Shown: positions 7,600-16,199, counted from the first letter of the stretch. The stretch is 34,841 bases of DNA from an uncultured bacterium (GCA_903907905.1 CAIVPX010000117.1:1-34841); one strand, 5' to 3'. The notes: generated by a model from the letters alone, not told the origin. A program made the numbers and translations.

Positions 7600-8823
7600 T
7601 CAAGACGCTGCGCGGACCGCGGCGAGCGTTGACCTTGCGATCACCGACTCCTCATCGGTCGGGATGGCGCGCACTTCGATCGCACTCTGCGGCGTGCTGA
7701 GCAGCGGCCCGCCCGCCGAATTGGCGGAGGCGTCAAGCGCCGCCCCCATGAACGCCAGCCTGCGGACGATCGCTTCGCGAATGGCCGGACTGTTCTCGCC
7801 GATGCCTGCGGTGAACACCAGCATGTCGCAGCCTCCCAGCGCCACGGCGGTGGCCGCGATCTCCTGGGCGGCGCGTTCGCAAAAGATCTCGAGCGCAAGG
7901 GCGGCACGGGGATCGATGCTCCCGAGCAGGGTTCGCACATCATTGCTGATGCCGGACAGACCCAGCAGTCCTGACTCGTTGTACAGCAGGTGGGAGAGTT
8001 GCTCGACGCTCATCGCCAGGGTGCTCAGGGCGAACAGCGCCACACCGATGTCGAGGCTGCCGGGCCTCGAGCCCATCACCAGACCGTCCAGAGCCGTCAT
8101 GCCCATGGAGGTTCGATGCGAACGACGGGCACGCAGCCCGCACACGCTCGCGCCATTGCCCAGATGGGCCACGATCACGCGGCCCTCGGCGCGCTCGCCC
8201 GCAATCGCACGCAGCCGCTCGGCAATCGACTGGTAGGAGAGACCGTGAAACCCGTAGCGCCTCACGCCCCGCTCACGCATGGAGAGCGGTAGCGCGAACG
8301 TCGTGTGCAGCGCCGGCTGAGTGGTGTGAAAGGCGGTATCGAAACAGGCCACCTGCTTCACGTCGCCGGCACGCGAACCGAGGGCCTGGCAACCGGCCCG
8401 AATCCCTGCCAGGTTGTGCGGCTGATGGAGCGGCGCCAGTGGTACCTGAGCCTCGAGCGCCGCAAGAATCGCCTCATCGACGACCACAGGCTCGGCAAAG
8501 CGCTCGCCGCCGTGCACCACGCGATGCCCGACCGCACCCACCGCCCGGTAACGGGGGCTGTGATCCAGCCTGTCGAAGAGCCAGGCCAGCGCCGAGGCGT
8601 GGTCGGACACCCCGGACAGCGCCTCCCTCACGGGTACGGCCTCGGACGGATGCCAGTCGAGCCGGGCGCTGGCCGGCAGCCCCGAGATCTGCCCCCGCAA
8701 CGCGGCTTGAACCGGTTGCGCCGCCGACGGGTCGGACGCCTCGATGGCGCCGACCTCGTAGACCGCAAACTTGACGCTCGACGATCCGCAGTTGAGAACG
8801 AGGATCGAGGCGTCCGGGGTCAC
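7600..8823 (-). CDS. ackA: acetate kinase
   Basis: Reversible phosphorylation of acetate (or propionate) by ATP in the cytoplasm; 407 residues, normal for the family. Visible motifs are the ASKHA phosphate loop VLNCGSSSVKF, HRVVHGGERF, CFDTAFH with the catalytic aspartate, HLGNGASVC, ALDGLVMGSRPGSLD with the active-site arginine, FTAGIGENSP, and a late glutamate pair in TDEE. The start is GTG at 8823, one base after the iclR stop, so translation is probably coupled to iclR. No phosphotransacetylase gene is in the window. That leaves acetyl phosphate supply, or use on another short acid, open. It converges with the CoA-transferase gene. The identity is clear; the physiological direction is not. 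Confidence 0.95.
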   Translation of the reverse strand: MTPDASILVLNCGSSSVKFAVYEVGAIEASDPSAAQPVQAALRGQISGLPASARLDWHPSEAVPVREALSGVSDHASALAWLFDRLDHSPRYRAVGAVGHRVVHGGERFAEPVVVDEAILAALEAQVPLAPLHQPHNLAGIRAGCQALGSRAGDVKQVACFDTAFHTTQPALHTTFALPLSMRERGVRRYGFHGLSYQSIAERLRAIAGERAEGRVIVAHLGNGASVCGLRARRSHRTSMGMTALDGLVMGSRPGSLDIGVALFALSTLAMSVEQLSHLLYNESGLLGLSGISNDVRTLLGSIDPRAALALEIFCERAAQEIAATAVALGGCDMLVFTAGIGENSPAIREAIVRRLAFMGAALDASANSAGGPLLSTPQSAIEVRAIPTDEESVIARSTLAAVRAAS

Positions 8824-8824
8824 G

Positions 8825-9613
8825 TTACCAGTCTACCGTCTGAGCCATTTCCTCGGCCGAGGCTTTCATCGCCGGCAGGAACTCGAGCGCGTCCGACAGG
8901 CTCATGCGCGAGGACGGCGTATGCAGCGCCAGCGCCGCGACCACCCGGCCATCGACATCGAGCACGGGCACCGCCACGCAGGTCACCCCGGCGAGGTATT
9001 CCTCGTTGTCGGTGGCAAACCCCTGCTGGCGGACACGGTCGAGTTCCTCGGACAACCGGGCGGGATCGATCAGCGTACGCTGGGTATGGCGCACCAGCGG
9101 GCTCTGGCGAATGAAGCGGTCGCGCGCACGGCGGTTCATGTAGCCCAGAAAGAGCTTGCCGCTCGCCGAGGCATGTAGTGGTTCGATGGAACCGGGGCCG
9201 AGCGCCAGACGCAAGGGCCAGGCCGTCTCGATACGATCGAGATACATGACGGCGTTGCCATTGGGGATCGTGAGGTTACAGGTTTCGCCTACCGTCTCGA
9301 CGAGTTCCTCGAGAATGGCGTGGCGGGCGGCCCGAGCCGGCGAACTGAGCAGTACCTGCCCGGCGAGCCGGTTCAGACGCTCGCCGCCCTGATAGCGCTT
9401 GCTGCCCGGTTCGCGCCCCACCAGGCCCGCAAACTCGAGCGTGCTGAGGATTCGGAACACCGTGGGCTTGGGCAGGTCGACCTGCTTGCAAAGTTCGGCC
9501 AACTGGGGCGGGGTCGCGCTCGACGCAATGGCCTCGATGATCTTGAACGCCCGCAAAACCGCCGACCCGGACGGGACGGCATCGTCTTCCACTGACAATA
9601 CCTGACTGGACAT
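8825..9613 (-). CDS. IclR-family transcriptional regulator
   Basis: DNA-binding regulator of 262 residues. The N-terminal winged helix-turn-helix spans about residues 20-70 (PPQLAELCKQVDLPKPTVFR is the HTH core). The C-terminal IclR effector-binding domain spans about 80-255, with LHASASGKLFLGYM and GVTCVAVPVLDVDGRVVAAL typical of the family. Family members usually sense small organic acids and often repress themselves. The ATG at 9613 has a strong AGGGAGGAG ribosome site. acetate kinase follows directly, so it is the likely co-transcribed partner. The convergent CoA-transferase is a possible second target, although I saw no matching operator upstream of it. A sigma70-like promoter with two related dyads lies 48-104 bp upstream. 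Confidence 0.92.
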   Translation of the reverse strand: MSSQVLSVEDDAVPSGSAVLRAFKIIEAIASSATPPQLAELCKQVDLPKPTVFRILSTLEFAGLVGREPGSKRYQGGERLNRLAGQVLLSSPARAARHAILEELVETVGETCNLTIPNGNAVMYLDRIETAWPLRLALGPGSIEPLHASASGKLFLGYMNRRARDRFIRQSPLVRHTQRTLIDPARLSEELDRVRQQGFATDNEEYLAGVTCVAVPVLDVDGRVVAALALHTPSSRMSLSDALEFLPAMKASAEEMAQTVDW

Positions 9614-9660
9614 TTGAGCTCCTCCCTGCGTGACGCTGAAGCGCCTGATTTTTTGGACGA

Positions 9661-9705
9661 CTAGGACAAACCCTAGCTCGTACCCCAGAATATAAGGGCA
9701 AACCC
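9661..9705. promoter_or_regulatory. paired operator-like repeats at the iclR promoter
   Basis: The 11-mer AGGACAAACCC at 9663-9673 recurs as AGGGCAAACCC at 9695-9705, with 10 of 11 bases identical and 32 bp between starts, about three helical turns. The first copy sits within CTAGG-N6-CCTAG (9661-9676), just downstream of the predicted transcription start. The second is GGG-N4-CCC within the -35/-10 spacer. This is a good layout for autorepression by a dimer or tetramer of the IclR protein. That the IclR protein binds here is inferred from position only. Confidence 0.5.
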
Positions 9706-9717
9706 GTAATTTGTAAA
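9689..9717 (-). promoter_or_regulatory. sigma70-type promoter of iclR-ackA
   Basis: On the minus strand, TTTACA (9717-9712), a 17-bp spacer and TATATT (9694-9689) form a near-consensus promoter in an otherwise GC-rich region. The expected transcription start is near 9682, giving a leader of about 70 nt before the iclR ATG. One operator-like dyad (9696-9705) lies inside the spacer. Confidence 0.7.
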
Positions 9718-9840
9718 AAACGGAACCGCGGGGACGTCCTGAGGGAGGAAGCGGAACGGGCGCTGGGCGGCGTCACAGGGGCCGTGCGCCGAGCAGCGCG
9801 GGTCGACCGACGGCGGCTGAGCGCTGAACGCCGGCCGCTC

Positions 9841-9862
9841 GCGGCTGAGAACGCTCAGCCGC
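9841..9862 (-). terminator. stem-loop overlapping the gntR stop codon
   Basis: GCGGCTGAG-AACG-CTCAGCCGC gives a perfect 9-bp stem with a 4-nt loop, and the gntR stop codon (9857-9855) is inside one arm. A second copy of GCGGCTGAG at 9813-9821 could pair with the same arm. There is no T-run after it on either strand, so it is at best a weak or Rho-assisted terminator, or an mRNA-end stabiliser. The rest of 9614-9854 holds the iclR promoter region; I see no gene in it. Confidence 0.35.
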
Positions 9863-10604
9863 TGCGCAGACTCCGCGCCGAATGCAGCGCATGCAGCGTG
9901 ATCCGGCGGACCTCGGATTGACTTTGCTCGATGTGGGCCTTGAGCAGCATGCGGGCCGAGTCGGCCTTGCGTTGCAGCACCGCCCGAAGGATCCGGCCGT
10001 GCTCCTGATACGTGGCGTCGATGCGATCGGGTCGGGTGAAGTCGAGCCGCCTCACCATGCGAATCCGCTCGGTGACGTCCTGGTGAACGCGGGCGATTTC
10101 GAGATTGCCCGCTCCCCTGACCAAGGCGGCGTGAAACTGCTCGTCGAGTTCTCCCACGGCCCGGCTGTCGCCCAGGCGCTCTTGCGCCGACACGAGCCAA
10201 GTCTCCTTGAGGGGCTGCAGTGCTGCCGCCACGTCGCCCTGCTGGGTCAGTCGCAGCACGCAGTCGACTTCGATCAGGATGCGAAGTTCGTACAACTGGT
10301 CGATACGCGTGAAATCGATCGGGCGCACGAACCAGCCTGTCTTGGACTCGACGTCGACCAGCCCCTCATTGCGCAGCCGAAAGAGCGCCTCGCGAACCGG
10401 GGTGCGGCTGACGCTCAGGCGCTCGGCCAACGCAGCCTCCGAGAGCCGGTCACCCGGCACCCAGACGAACTCGTGCAGGTCAGCCTTCAGGCGTGCATAG
10501 GCCTGATCGGCGAGGTTGGCTCGCACAGGGGTTGGCACGGCGGGGAGGGACGGGTCGGACCTCGTCGTCGGCAGCGAATGGGGCACGTTCATCCCCGCAA
10601 GCAT
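9855..10604 (-). CDS. GntR-family regulator, FCD subfamily
   Basis: Transcription factor of about 249 residues. The N-terminal GntR winged helix includes AYARLKADLHEFVWVPGDRL and then LSEAALAERLSVSRTPVREA. An all-helical FCD ligand domain follows (LRILIEVDCVLRLTQQ, FHAALVRGAGN, EHGRILRAVLQRKADSA), which often binds a metal and a carboxylic acid. The start is uncertain: a TTG at 10628 gives 257 residues, the ATG at 10604 (AGG three bases before it) is used here, and an ATG at 10592 is also possible. The gene lies 82 bp (ATG 10604) after the DppF-type ATPase gene on the same strand. It is therefore probably the last gene of the transport operon and a regulator of it. Confidence 0.88.
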   Translation of the reverse strand: MLAGMNVPHSLPTTRSDPSLPAVPTPVRANLADQAYARLKADLHEFVWVPGDRLSEAALAERLSVSRTPVREALFRLRNEGLVDVESKTGWFVRPIDFTRIDQLYELRILIEVDCVLRLTQQGDVAAALQPLKETWLVSAQERLGDSRAVGELDEQFHAALVRGAGNLEIARVHQDVTERIRMVRRLDFTRPDRIDATYQEHGRILRAVLQRKADSARMLLKAHIEQSQSEVRRITLHALHSARSLRSG

Positions 10605-10686
10605 GGACCTGGAAAAGCCGATCGGCAACGCCCTGTGGGGGTGCGCGAGGCGAGCACGGTGTGGCTCGGATCCGGTCCGGCGGGCT

Positions 10687-11658
10687 TCATGGATGACGCG
10701 TCAGCGGCACCGCGAAGTGGCAGGCCGCAGAGTGCCCGGCCTGCGCAGTGAGTCTGGGCTTTTCCCGGCCGCAGCGATCCTGGCCACCCGGGCAGCGTCC
10801 ATGGAAGCGGCAGACGTGCTCAGGCGGATCAATCGGGCTGCGAACCTCGCCGTGCAGGCGAATCCGGGGCCCTTGGCCGGGAATGGAAGACACCAGCGCC
10901 TGGGTGTAGGGATGCCGGGGGGACCGGAAGACCTCCTCGGAGGCGCCGATCTCGACGATTTCACCCAGGTACATCACTGCGACCCGGTCGGTCAGCAGGC
11001 GCACCACGTTCAGGTCGTGGGACACGAACAGGCACGACAGCCCGAGCTCCCGACGCAACCGGGCCAGCAGTTGCAGCACCACCGCCTGCACCGACACATC
11101 GAGCGCCGCCGTGGGCTCGTCCAGAATGAGCAGATCGGGCCCCACGGCCAGCGCGCGGGCAATCCCCACCCGCGCCTTCTGCCCACCCGAGAGCTGATGC
11201 GGGTATCGATCGAGCAACTCGGCGGGGAGCCCCACCTGCTCGGCCAGCTCGGCGATTCGGGCTGCCGCCTGCGGGCCGCGCATCCCCGTGAGCAGCGCGA
11301 GGGGCTCGGCAATCGAATCCCGGGCGGAAAAGCGCGGGTTGAGGCTGTCGGTCGGATCCTGAAACACCATCTGGATGCGGGCGCGCTCGGGCGAGCGGGC
11401 AAAGCGCGACGCCGGTACCGCGCCGATGTCATGCCCATCAAACACGATCCGCCCCGCGCCCGGGTCGTGCAGGCGGGCGAGCAGCCTGACCAGGGTTGAC
11501 TTGCCGCAACCGGACTCTCCCACCAGGCCCAGACTTTCGCCGCGGCCAAGCGTGAGCGAGACATCGTCCACCGCATGCACCCAGGCGTCACGCCGCCCCG
11601 CCACAGGAAAGCGCTTGCTCAGTCGTTCAACGCACAGCAACGCTTCGGCATCAGCCAT
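10687..11658 (-). CDS. ABC transporter ATP-binding protein, DppF/OppF type
   Basis: Cytoplasmic ATPase of a peptide-type importer, 323 residues. Walker A is GLVGESGCGKSTL (about residues 45-57), the signature is LSGGQKARVGIARAL, Walker B is LLILDEPTAALD, and the switch histidine is in LFVSHDLNVV. The C-terminal oligopeptide domain keeps a cysteine cluster (VCRFHGRCPGGQDRC), which in relatives can hold an iron-sulphur centre. Its ATG overlaps the end of the DppD-type gene by 8 bp, showing tight coupling. With the D-type ATPase it should form the heterodimeric motor for the permeases at 12700-14564. It could also serve the orphan permeases at 3039-4828, but that is only a suggestion. Confidence 0.93.
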   Translation of the reverse strand: MADAEALLCVERLSKRFPVAGRRDAWVHAVDDVSLTLGRGESLGLVGESGCGKSTLVRLLARLHDPGAGRIVFDGHDIGAVPASRFARSPERARIQMVFQDPTDSLNPRFSARDSIAEPLALLTGMRGPQAAARIAELAEQVGLPAELLDRYPHQLSGGQKARVGIARALAVGPDLLILDEPTAALDVSVQAVVLQLLARLRRELGLSCLFVSHDLNVVRLLTDRVAVMYLGEIVEIGASEEVFRSPRHPYTQALVSSIPGQGPRIRLHGEVRSPIDPPEHVCRFHGRCPGGQDRCGREKPRLTAQAGHSAACHFAVPLTRHP

Positions 11659-12703
11659 GGATCACCTCGGCTGGGGCGGCTTCGAGCGCCTCAAGGGGAT
11701 GCCAGCACGCGGCAGCATGCGCCCCCGCAGGGTCATCGCGCAACATCCCCTGCGGCGCCAGCATCGGACGGATCGTCTGGCAGCGCGGGTCGGCGCGTTC
11801 GCATCGGGCAGCAAAGCGGCAAGCGGGCAGGTCGCTGCGTCGCAGGTCGGGGAGACTGCCTGGCACCGGCTCAAGGTCGGCCAGCGTGCCAGCCGGTCCT
11901 GGGGTGGAGCTGATCAGACGGCGCGTGTAGGGATGACGAGGCGAAGCAAAGAGCGCGGCGGTCGGCGCAGACTCGACCGCATGCCCCGCATGCATCACCA
12001 CGATCCGGTCACAGTAGTCGGCCGCCAGCGCCAGATCGTGCGTGATGAACAGGGTGGCCATCTGGCGTTCGCGCGCCAGCCCCACGATCAGATCCATCAC
12101 GGCGGCCTGGGTGGTGACATCGAGTCCGGTGGTCGGCTCGTCAGCAATCAGCAGCCCCGGGCGGCAGGCCAGCGCCAGCGCAATCATCACGCGCTGACAC
12201 ATCCCGCCCGACAACTCAAAAGGATAGGCATCGAGCCGACGCTCAGGGTCCGCGATGGCCACCTCACGCAGTGCCTGAATCGCCCCCTGTCGCAGACCTC
12301 GCCGCAGGTCCGCTCCGCTGGCCACCGCATGACGGCGCAGCACATCCTCCAGCTGCTGTCCGACGCGGCGGATGGGATTGAGGGCGGTCCTCGGGCTCTG
12401 AAAGATCATGGAGATCTCTCGACCACGCAGGTTGGCCAGCGTGGCCGCATCCGCACGCAGCAGATCGAGCCCCCCGAATACTGCCGTGCCTGCCGTCACC
12501 CTCGCGGCCCGGTCACTGATACCCAGCAGCGCATAGCTCAAGACCGATTTACCCGATCCGCTCTCGCCCACTAGCCCGATGATCTCGCCCCGACGCACGC
12601 TGAGGTTGACGCCCTCGAGCGCGTGGACCCGACCCGATCGGGTACGGAATTCGAGCCCGAGGTCTCGTACGTCAAGCAAGGGAACGCGAGCGCCCGTACT
12701 CAC
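11651..12703 (-). CDS. ABC transporter ATP-binding protein, DppD/OppD type
   Basis: Second ATPase of the importer, 350 residues. It carries Walker A GLVGESGSGKSVL, the Q-loop in MIFQSPRTALNPIRRVGQQ, the signature LSGGMCQRVMIALAL, Walker B LLIADEPTTGLD and the H-loop in LFITHDLALAAD. A C-terminal oligopeptide domain contains CRFAARCERADPRC. I chose the GTG at 12703: it overlaps the upstream permease stop as GTGA and the protein then begins VSTGARVPLLDVRDLGLEF, the normal start of the nucleotide-binding domain. The frame stays open up to 12808, but that extra piece lies inside the permease gene and looks like out-of-frame sequence. Confidence 0.92.
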   Translation of the reverse strand: MSTGARVPLLDVRDLGLEFRTRSGRVHALEGVNLSVRRGEIIGLVGESGSGKSVLSYALLGISDRAARVTAGTAVFGGLDLLRADAATLANLRGREISMIFQSPRTALNPIRRVGQQLEDVLRRHAVASGADLRRGLRQGAIQALREVAIADPERRLDAYPFELSGGMCQRVMIALALACRPGLLIADEPTTGLDVTTQAAVMDLIVGLARERQMATLFITHDLALAADYCDRIVVMHAGHAVESAPTAALFASPRHPYTRRLISSTPGPAGTLADLEPVPGSLPDLRRSDLPACRFAARCERADPRCQTIRPMLAPQGMLRDDPAGAHAAACWHPLEALEAAPAEVIHG

Positions 12704-13554
12704 GTTCGCCTCCGCGGATCGAATATGTCGCGCAGGGCATCGCCCAGCAGATTGAAGGTGAACACCGCGAGCATGAGCGCGGCCCCCGGGAACAGGCTGA
12801 CCCACCATTCCCCGGACACGATGTACTGGGCGCCCTCAGCCACCAGGATGCCCCACTCGGGATCGGGCGGCCGCACTCCCAGGCCGATGAAACTCAGCCC
12901 TGCCGCATTGAGAATGGCCCAACCCATGTTGAGACTCACCTGCACCATCGCAGCCGGCAGCGCATTCGGAAAAAGATGCACGGCGAGGATTCTCAGATCG
13001 GTGTTGCCCGACAACCGTGCCGCCTCGATCCAGCCCGCAGACCGACGAACATTGGCTTCAGCACGTGCCACGCGAACATAGAAGGGCAGGTTGATGATCG
13101 CAGTCGCCAGAACGATGTTGCCCACCGTGTTGCCCAGGGCCGCCACAATGCCCATCGCGAGCACGAAGAGCGGAAAGGCCATGATGGTGTCCGACAGACG
13201 GGTGACTGCACGATCCCACCAACCGCCCAGGAATCCCGCAGCGAGTCCAAGCGGCACGCCCAGCAAAAACGACACCAGAACCGCACTCACCGCAATGCCC
13301 ATGTCGAGGCGAGTCGCCACGATCACACGGGAAAACATGTCGCGCCCGAGCGAATCAGTCCCGAACCAGTGCGCGGCAGAAGGCGGCTGCAGCGCCGCCG
13401 ATGCATTGCTCGCCAGCGGGTCATAGGGCACCAGCGCAGGCCCGATCAAGGCCAGTTCGGTCAGCAGCACGAACAGGGCGGCCGCGAGCAGCGTGACCGG
13501 ATTTTCCGACAGCACGTGCCGGATATGGGCCCACTGCGAATTGGCCGCGCTCAT
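12700..13554 (-). CDS. ABC transporter permease, DppC/OppC type
   Basis: Inner-membrane permease of 284 residues. It begins with a cytoplasmic tail and a first helix (VTLLAAALFVLLTELALIGP). The family signature HWFGTDSLGRDMFSRVIVATR follows at about residues 62-82, then five more membrane segments. The EAA coupling loop includes ARLSGNTDLRILAVHLFPNA. The end carries GLSFIGLGVRPPDPEWG. It overlaps both neighbours by 4 bp, so it is translationally coupled to the B-type permease upstream and the D-type ATPase downstream. Substrate is set mainly by the binding protein and cannot be read here. Confidence 0.93.
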   Translation of the reverse strand: MSAANSQWAHIRHVLSENPVTLLAAALFVLLTELALIGPALVPYDPLASNASAALQPPSAAHWFGTDSLGRDMFSRVIVATRLDMGIAVSAVLVSFLLGVPLGLAAGFLGGWWDRAVTRLSDTIMAFPLFVLAMGIVAALGNTVGNIVLATAIINLPFYVRVARAEANVRRSAGWIEAARLSGNTDLRILAVHLFPNALPAAMVQVSLNMGWAILNAAGLSFIGLGVRPPDPEWGILVAEGAQYIVSGEWWVSLFPGAALMLAVFTFNLLGDALRDIFDPRRRT

Positions 13555-14564
13555 GCGTCGACGCTCACCCGCGGATCGACCAGCACGTAGAGCACATCGA
13601 CCAGAAGATTGAGCAGCACGAACAGCACCCCCATGGCCAGCACGAAGCCCTGCACCGGCGCATAGTCACTGGCGGTCAGCGCGTCGATGGCGTAGCTGCC
13701 GATACCCGGCCAGCCAAACACTTTTTCAACGATGACACTGCCCCCCAGCATGAATCCGAACACCATCCCAAGGGTGGTGATCACGGGCAGCAAGGCATTG
13801 CGCAGCGCATAGGTAAACAGCACCGTGGGCGCTGACAGCCCGCCCGCCCGTGCGGTACGGATGAAATCAGAGCCCAGCACCCCCAGCATCGAAGCGCGGG
13901 TCATGCGCGCGATCGGGGCCAGCACAAAGATGGCCATCGTCAGAACCGGCAGAATCAGCTGGCGCAGGCTCGCCCACCAGAGCGCCCCGTCACGGGCAAT
14001 CAGCGCATCGATCAGATAAAGGCCCGTCACCCCCGGCGGCGGCGAGAACACCGGGTCGAGCCGACCCAGCGGAGACGGCGCCCACCCCAGCAGAAAATAA
14101 AAGACATAAGACAGCAGCAGGCCGGTGAAAAACGTTGGCAACGACACGCCCGCTGTCGTCACGACCCGACACACCTGGTCGATCCATGAGCCCTGTCGGG
14201 TGGCTGCGAGCACACCCATCGGAATGGCCACCGCGCAAGCCACGACCAGAGCCAGCAGGACCATCTCCAGCGACGCCGGCAGCCGCTGCATCAACTCCTG
14301 CAGCACCGGCTGACCGGTGGTGAGCGACAGCCCCAGATCGCCCCGGGCCAGATCCTGCAGGTAACGCAGGAATTGCTCGGGAAGCGGCCGGTCCAGCCCC
14401 AGTTGGCGACGCACCTGCTCGATCGCCTCGCGGGTCGCCGACCCGCCGGCAAAATAGGCGGCGGGATCGCCCGGAAGCGCCCGTGTCAGCAGGAAGGTGA
14501 TCACCACCACGCCGAGCAGATTCGGCGCGGCGGCGAGCAGTCGCCTGAGGATGAGACGGAGCAT
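13551..14564 (-). CDS. ABC transporter permease, DppB/OppB type
   Basis: Inner-membrane permease of 337 residues. The N-terminal helix LLGVVVITFLLTRALPGDPA is followed by the conserved GLDRPLPEQFLRYLQDLARGDLG. The EAA coupling loop contains RTARAGGLSAPTVLFTYALR, and the end has the motif VEKVFGWPGIGSYAIDAL shared by DppB proteins. It lies 27 bp after the binding-protein gene and overlaps the C-type permease by 4 bp. It pairs with that permease to form the import channel of the operon. Confidence 0.94.
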   Translation of the reverse strand: MLRLILRRLLAAAPNLLGVVVITFLLTRALPGDPAAYFAGGSATREAIEQVRRQLGLDRPLPEQFLRYLQDLARGDLGLSLTTGQPVLQELMQRLPASLEMVLLALVVACAVAIPMGVLAATRQGSWIDQVCRVVTTAGVSLPTFFTGLLLSYVFYFLLGWAPSPLGRLDPVFSPPPGVTGLYLIDALIARDGALWWASLRQLILPVLTMAIFVLAPIARMTRASMLGVLGSDFIRTARAGGLSAPTVLFTYALRNALLPVITTLGMVFGFMLGGSVIVEKVFGWPGIGSYAIDALTASDYAPVQGFVLAMGVLFVLLNLLVDVLYVLVDPRVSVDA

Positions 14565-14591
14565 GGATCGCTTCGCGGGGTCAGTGACCCG

Positions 14592-16199
14592 TCAGCCCTT
14601 GGAGAGCTGCCGATAGTCGGGCTGCAGATGGAACCAGTACATGTAGCCCTGCACGTCGCGTCGCATCGCGACATCCATCGTTGGCTGCAGCAGCGGAACC
14701 CGCGGCACTTCGTCGTAGGCGATCTGAATCATCTCCTTGACAGCGCCCTCATAGATCCCCTTGTCGGCGGTGAACTGCGCGGTGCTGATCAGCTTGTCGA
14801 GCGTCGGGTTCTTGTAGCTCATGGTGTTGAACACGGCGTCCTGGCTGTGATAGCACCAGAAGAAGAAGTACTCGGGGTAATCGAGCCAACCGCCGAAGCG
14901 GTTGACGATCATCGGCATGTCTTTTTTCAGCAGCGCAGCGCGCCAGGTAGCACCCGGAATCTTGTTGATCTGCGCCTTGATACCAATCGACGCGAGAGAC
15001 TCCTGGATCAGCACGGTCATGGGCTCGCCGATGGTGGCGCCGCCCAGGTCGAAGCTGATGGTCGTCTCGAAACCGTTGGCATAGCCCGCTTCCGCGAGCA
15101 GCGCGCGGGCACGTGCCACATCGGTCGAATACCCGGTCGACTGTGGCCAGGCCGTGCTGCCCACCTTGGCTGAACCACCGTAGAGTTTGGCCGCACGCTT
15201 GTAGATGGCGTTGTCAAAGAGCTTGTCATAGGGCAAAACCCAGGCTACCGCCTGCCTCACCTTGGGGTTGTCGAAGGGCGGTTTGGTCACGTTCATGCCC
15301 AGATAGAACATCGAGTTTTCGATGGGCATCGAACTCACCTTCACCGCTGACGATTCACCGGCCAGCTCGGAAAAATCCTTGGGCGGCAGATCGTAGGTGA
15401 TGTCGATGTCGCCCTTGATCAGCAGCGCACGGCGGTTGCCCGCGTTGGGCACATCCCGCTGCACGATGCGGCGAAGCTTGGGCATCGGGCCGCTCTTCCA
15501 GTCGTCGTTGCGCACATACACGATCTCCTGGCCGGGCTTCCACGACTCGACCTTGTAAGCACCGCCCCCGGCGACGTTGTTGCGCGTCCACGCCAGCCCC
15601 CAGGGGTCTTGTGCACTCGCGTTCTTCTTGACCAGCTCGCTGTTGAAGATCGACGGCACCGGCACCGCGATGTCATTCATCGTGAGCTTGTCCTTGCGAA
15701 GAAACTTCACGCGAAAGCTCAGGTCGTCGACCACCTCGAACTGCTCGGGCTTTTCGAGCGAGCCCGCAGCCATCTGAAAGGTCGGAAAACCGCCCGCGCT
15801 CACCGCCCGGTCAAAGCTCCATTTCACGTCGCGCGCCGTCACTGGCGTACCGTCGTGAAATTTCGCGTTGGCACGAAGCTTGAAGGTCACCGACATGCCG
15901 TCCGGGGCGATCTGCCAGCTCTCGGCGAGTTCGGGCTCCAGCTTTTCCCGGTCGTAAACCACACGCCCGTCCGACAGGGTTTTCTTGCCGTAGGTCATCA
16001 AACGGTCGTAGCAGATCCAGCTCACCCCATAGGCCGGGCGGTTGGCCCCCACCGTATGAATGTCGAGTGAATTCGGCCCGAACTCATTGGCGACCACGAG
16101 CACATCGGCCGGCCGGGATTGCGCACGGGCCATCAATGGCGCGCCGCCCATTGCGGCCGAGCCGGCTGCGGTACGCGAAAGGAATTGCCTGCGATCCAT
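14592..16199 (-). CDS. ABC transporter substrate-binding protein (SBP_bac_5), Tat-exported
   Basis: Periplasmic solute-binding protein of 535 residues, the size of DppA/OppA-like family 5 proteins. The N-terminus MDRRQFLSRTAAGSAAMGG carries a twin-arginine signal (RRQFL), with a likely cleavage near ARAQS at about residue 28, so the folded protein is probably exported by Tat. The body shows family features such as LAESWQIAPDGMSVTFKLRA and KFHDGTPVTARDVKWSFDRA. The ATG at 16199 has GGAG about 9 nt upstream; the longer open frame to 16442 runs back through the amidase gene and is rejected. The ligand is unknown. The neighbouring allophanate-hydrolase-type amidase hints at an amide or urea-related compound. 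Confidence 0.93.
   Translation of the reverse strand: MDRRQFLSRTAAGSAAMGGAPLMARAQSRPADVLVVANEFGPNSLDIHTVGANRPAYGVSWICYDRLMTYGKKTLSDGRVVYDREKLEPELAESWQIAPDGMSVTFKLRANAKFHDGTPVTARDVKWSFDRAVSAGGFPTFQMAAGSLEKPEQFEVVDDLSFRVKFLRKDKLTMNDIAVPVPSIFNSELVKKNASAQDPWGLAWTRNNVAGGGAYKVESWKPGQEIVYVRNDDWKSGPMPKLRRIVQRDVPNAGNRRALLIKGDIDITYDLPPKDFSELAGESSAVKVSSMPIENSMFYLGMNVTKPPFDNPKVRQAVAWVLPYDKLFDNAIYKRAAKLYGGSAKVGSTAWPQSTGYSTDVARARALLAEAGYANGFETTISFDLGGATIGEPMTVLIQESLASIGIKAQINKIPGATWRAALLKKDMPMIVNRFGGWLDYPEYFFFWCYHSQDAVFNTMSYKNPTLDKLISTAQFTADKGIYEGAVKEMIQIAYDEVPRVPLLQPTMDVAMRRDVQGYMYWFHLQPDYRQLSKG

Noticed and set aside
11375-12574. 399-codon plus-strand frame over the two ATPase genes
   Set aside because: It is antisense to the Walker and signature motifs of both ATPases. 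No domain is seen.
12704-12808. Longer start for the DppD-type ATPase
   Set aside because: The extra 35 codons overlap the permease C gene in another frame. The GTGA overlap at 12703 gives a normal protein start.
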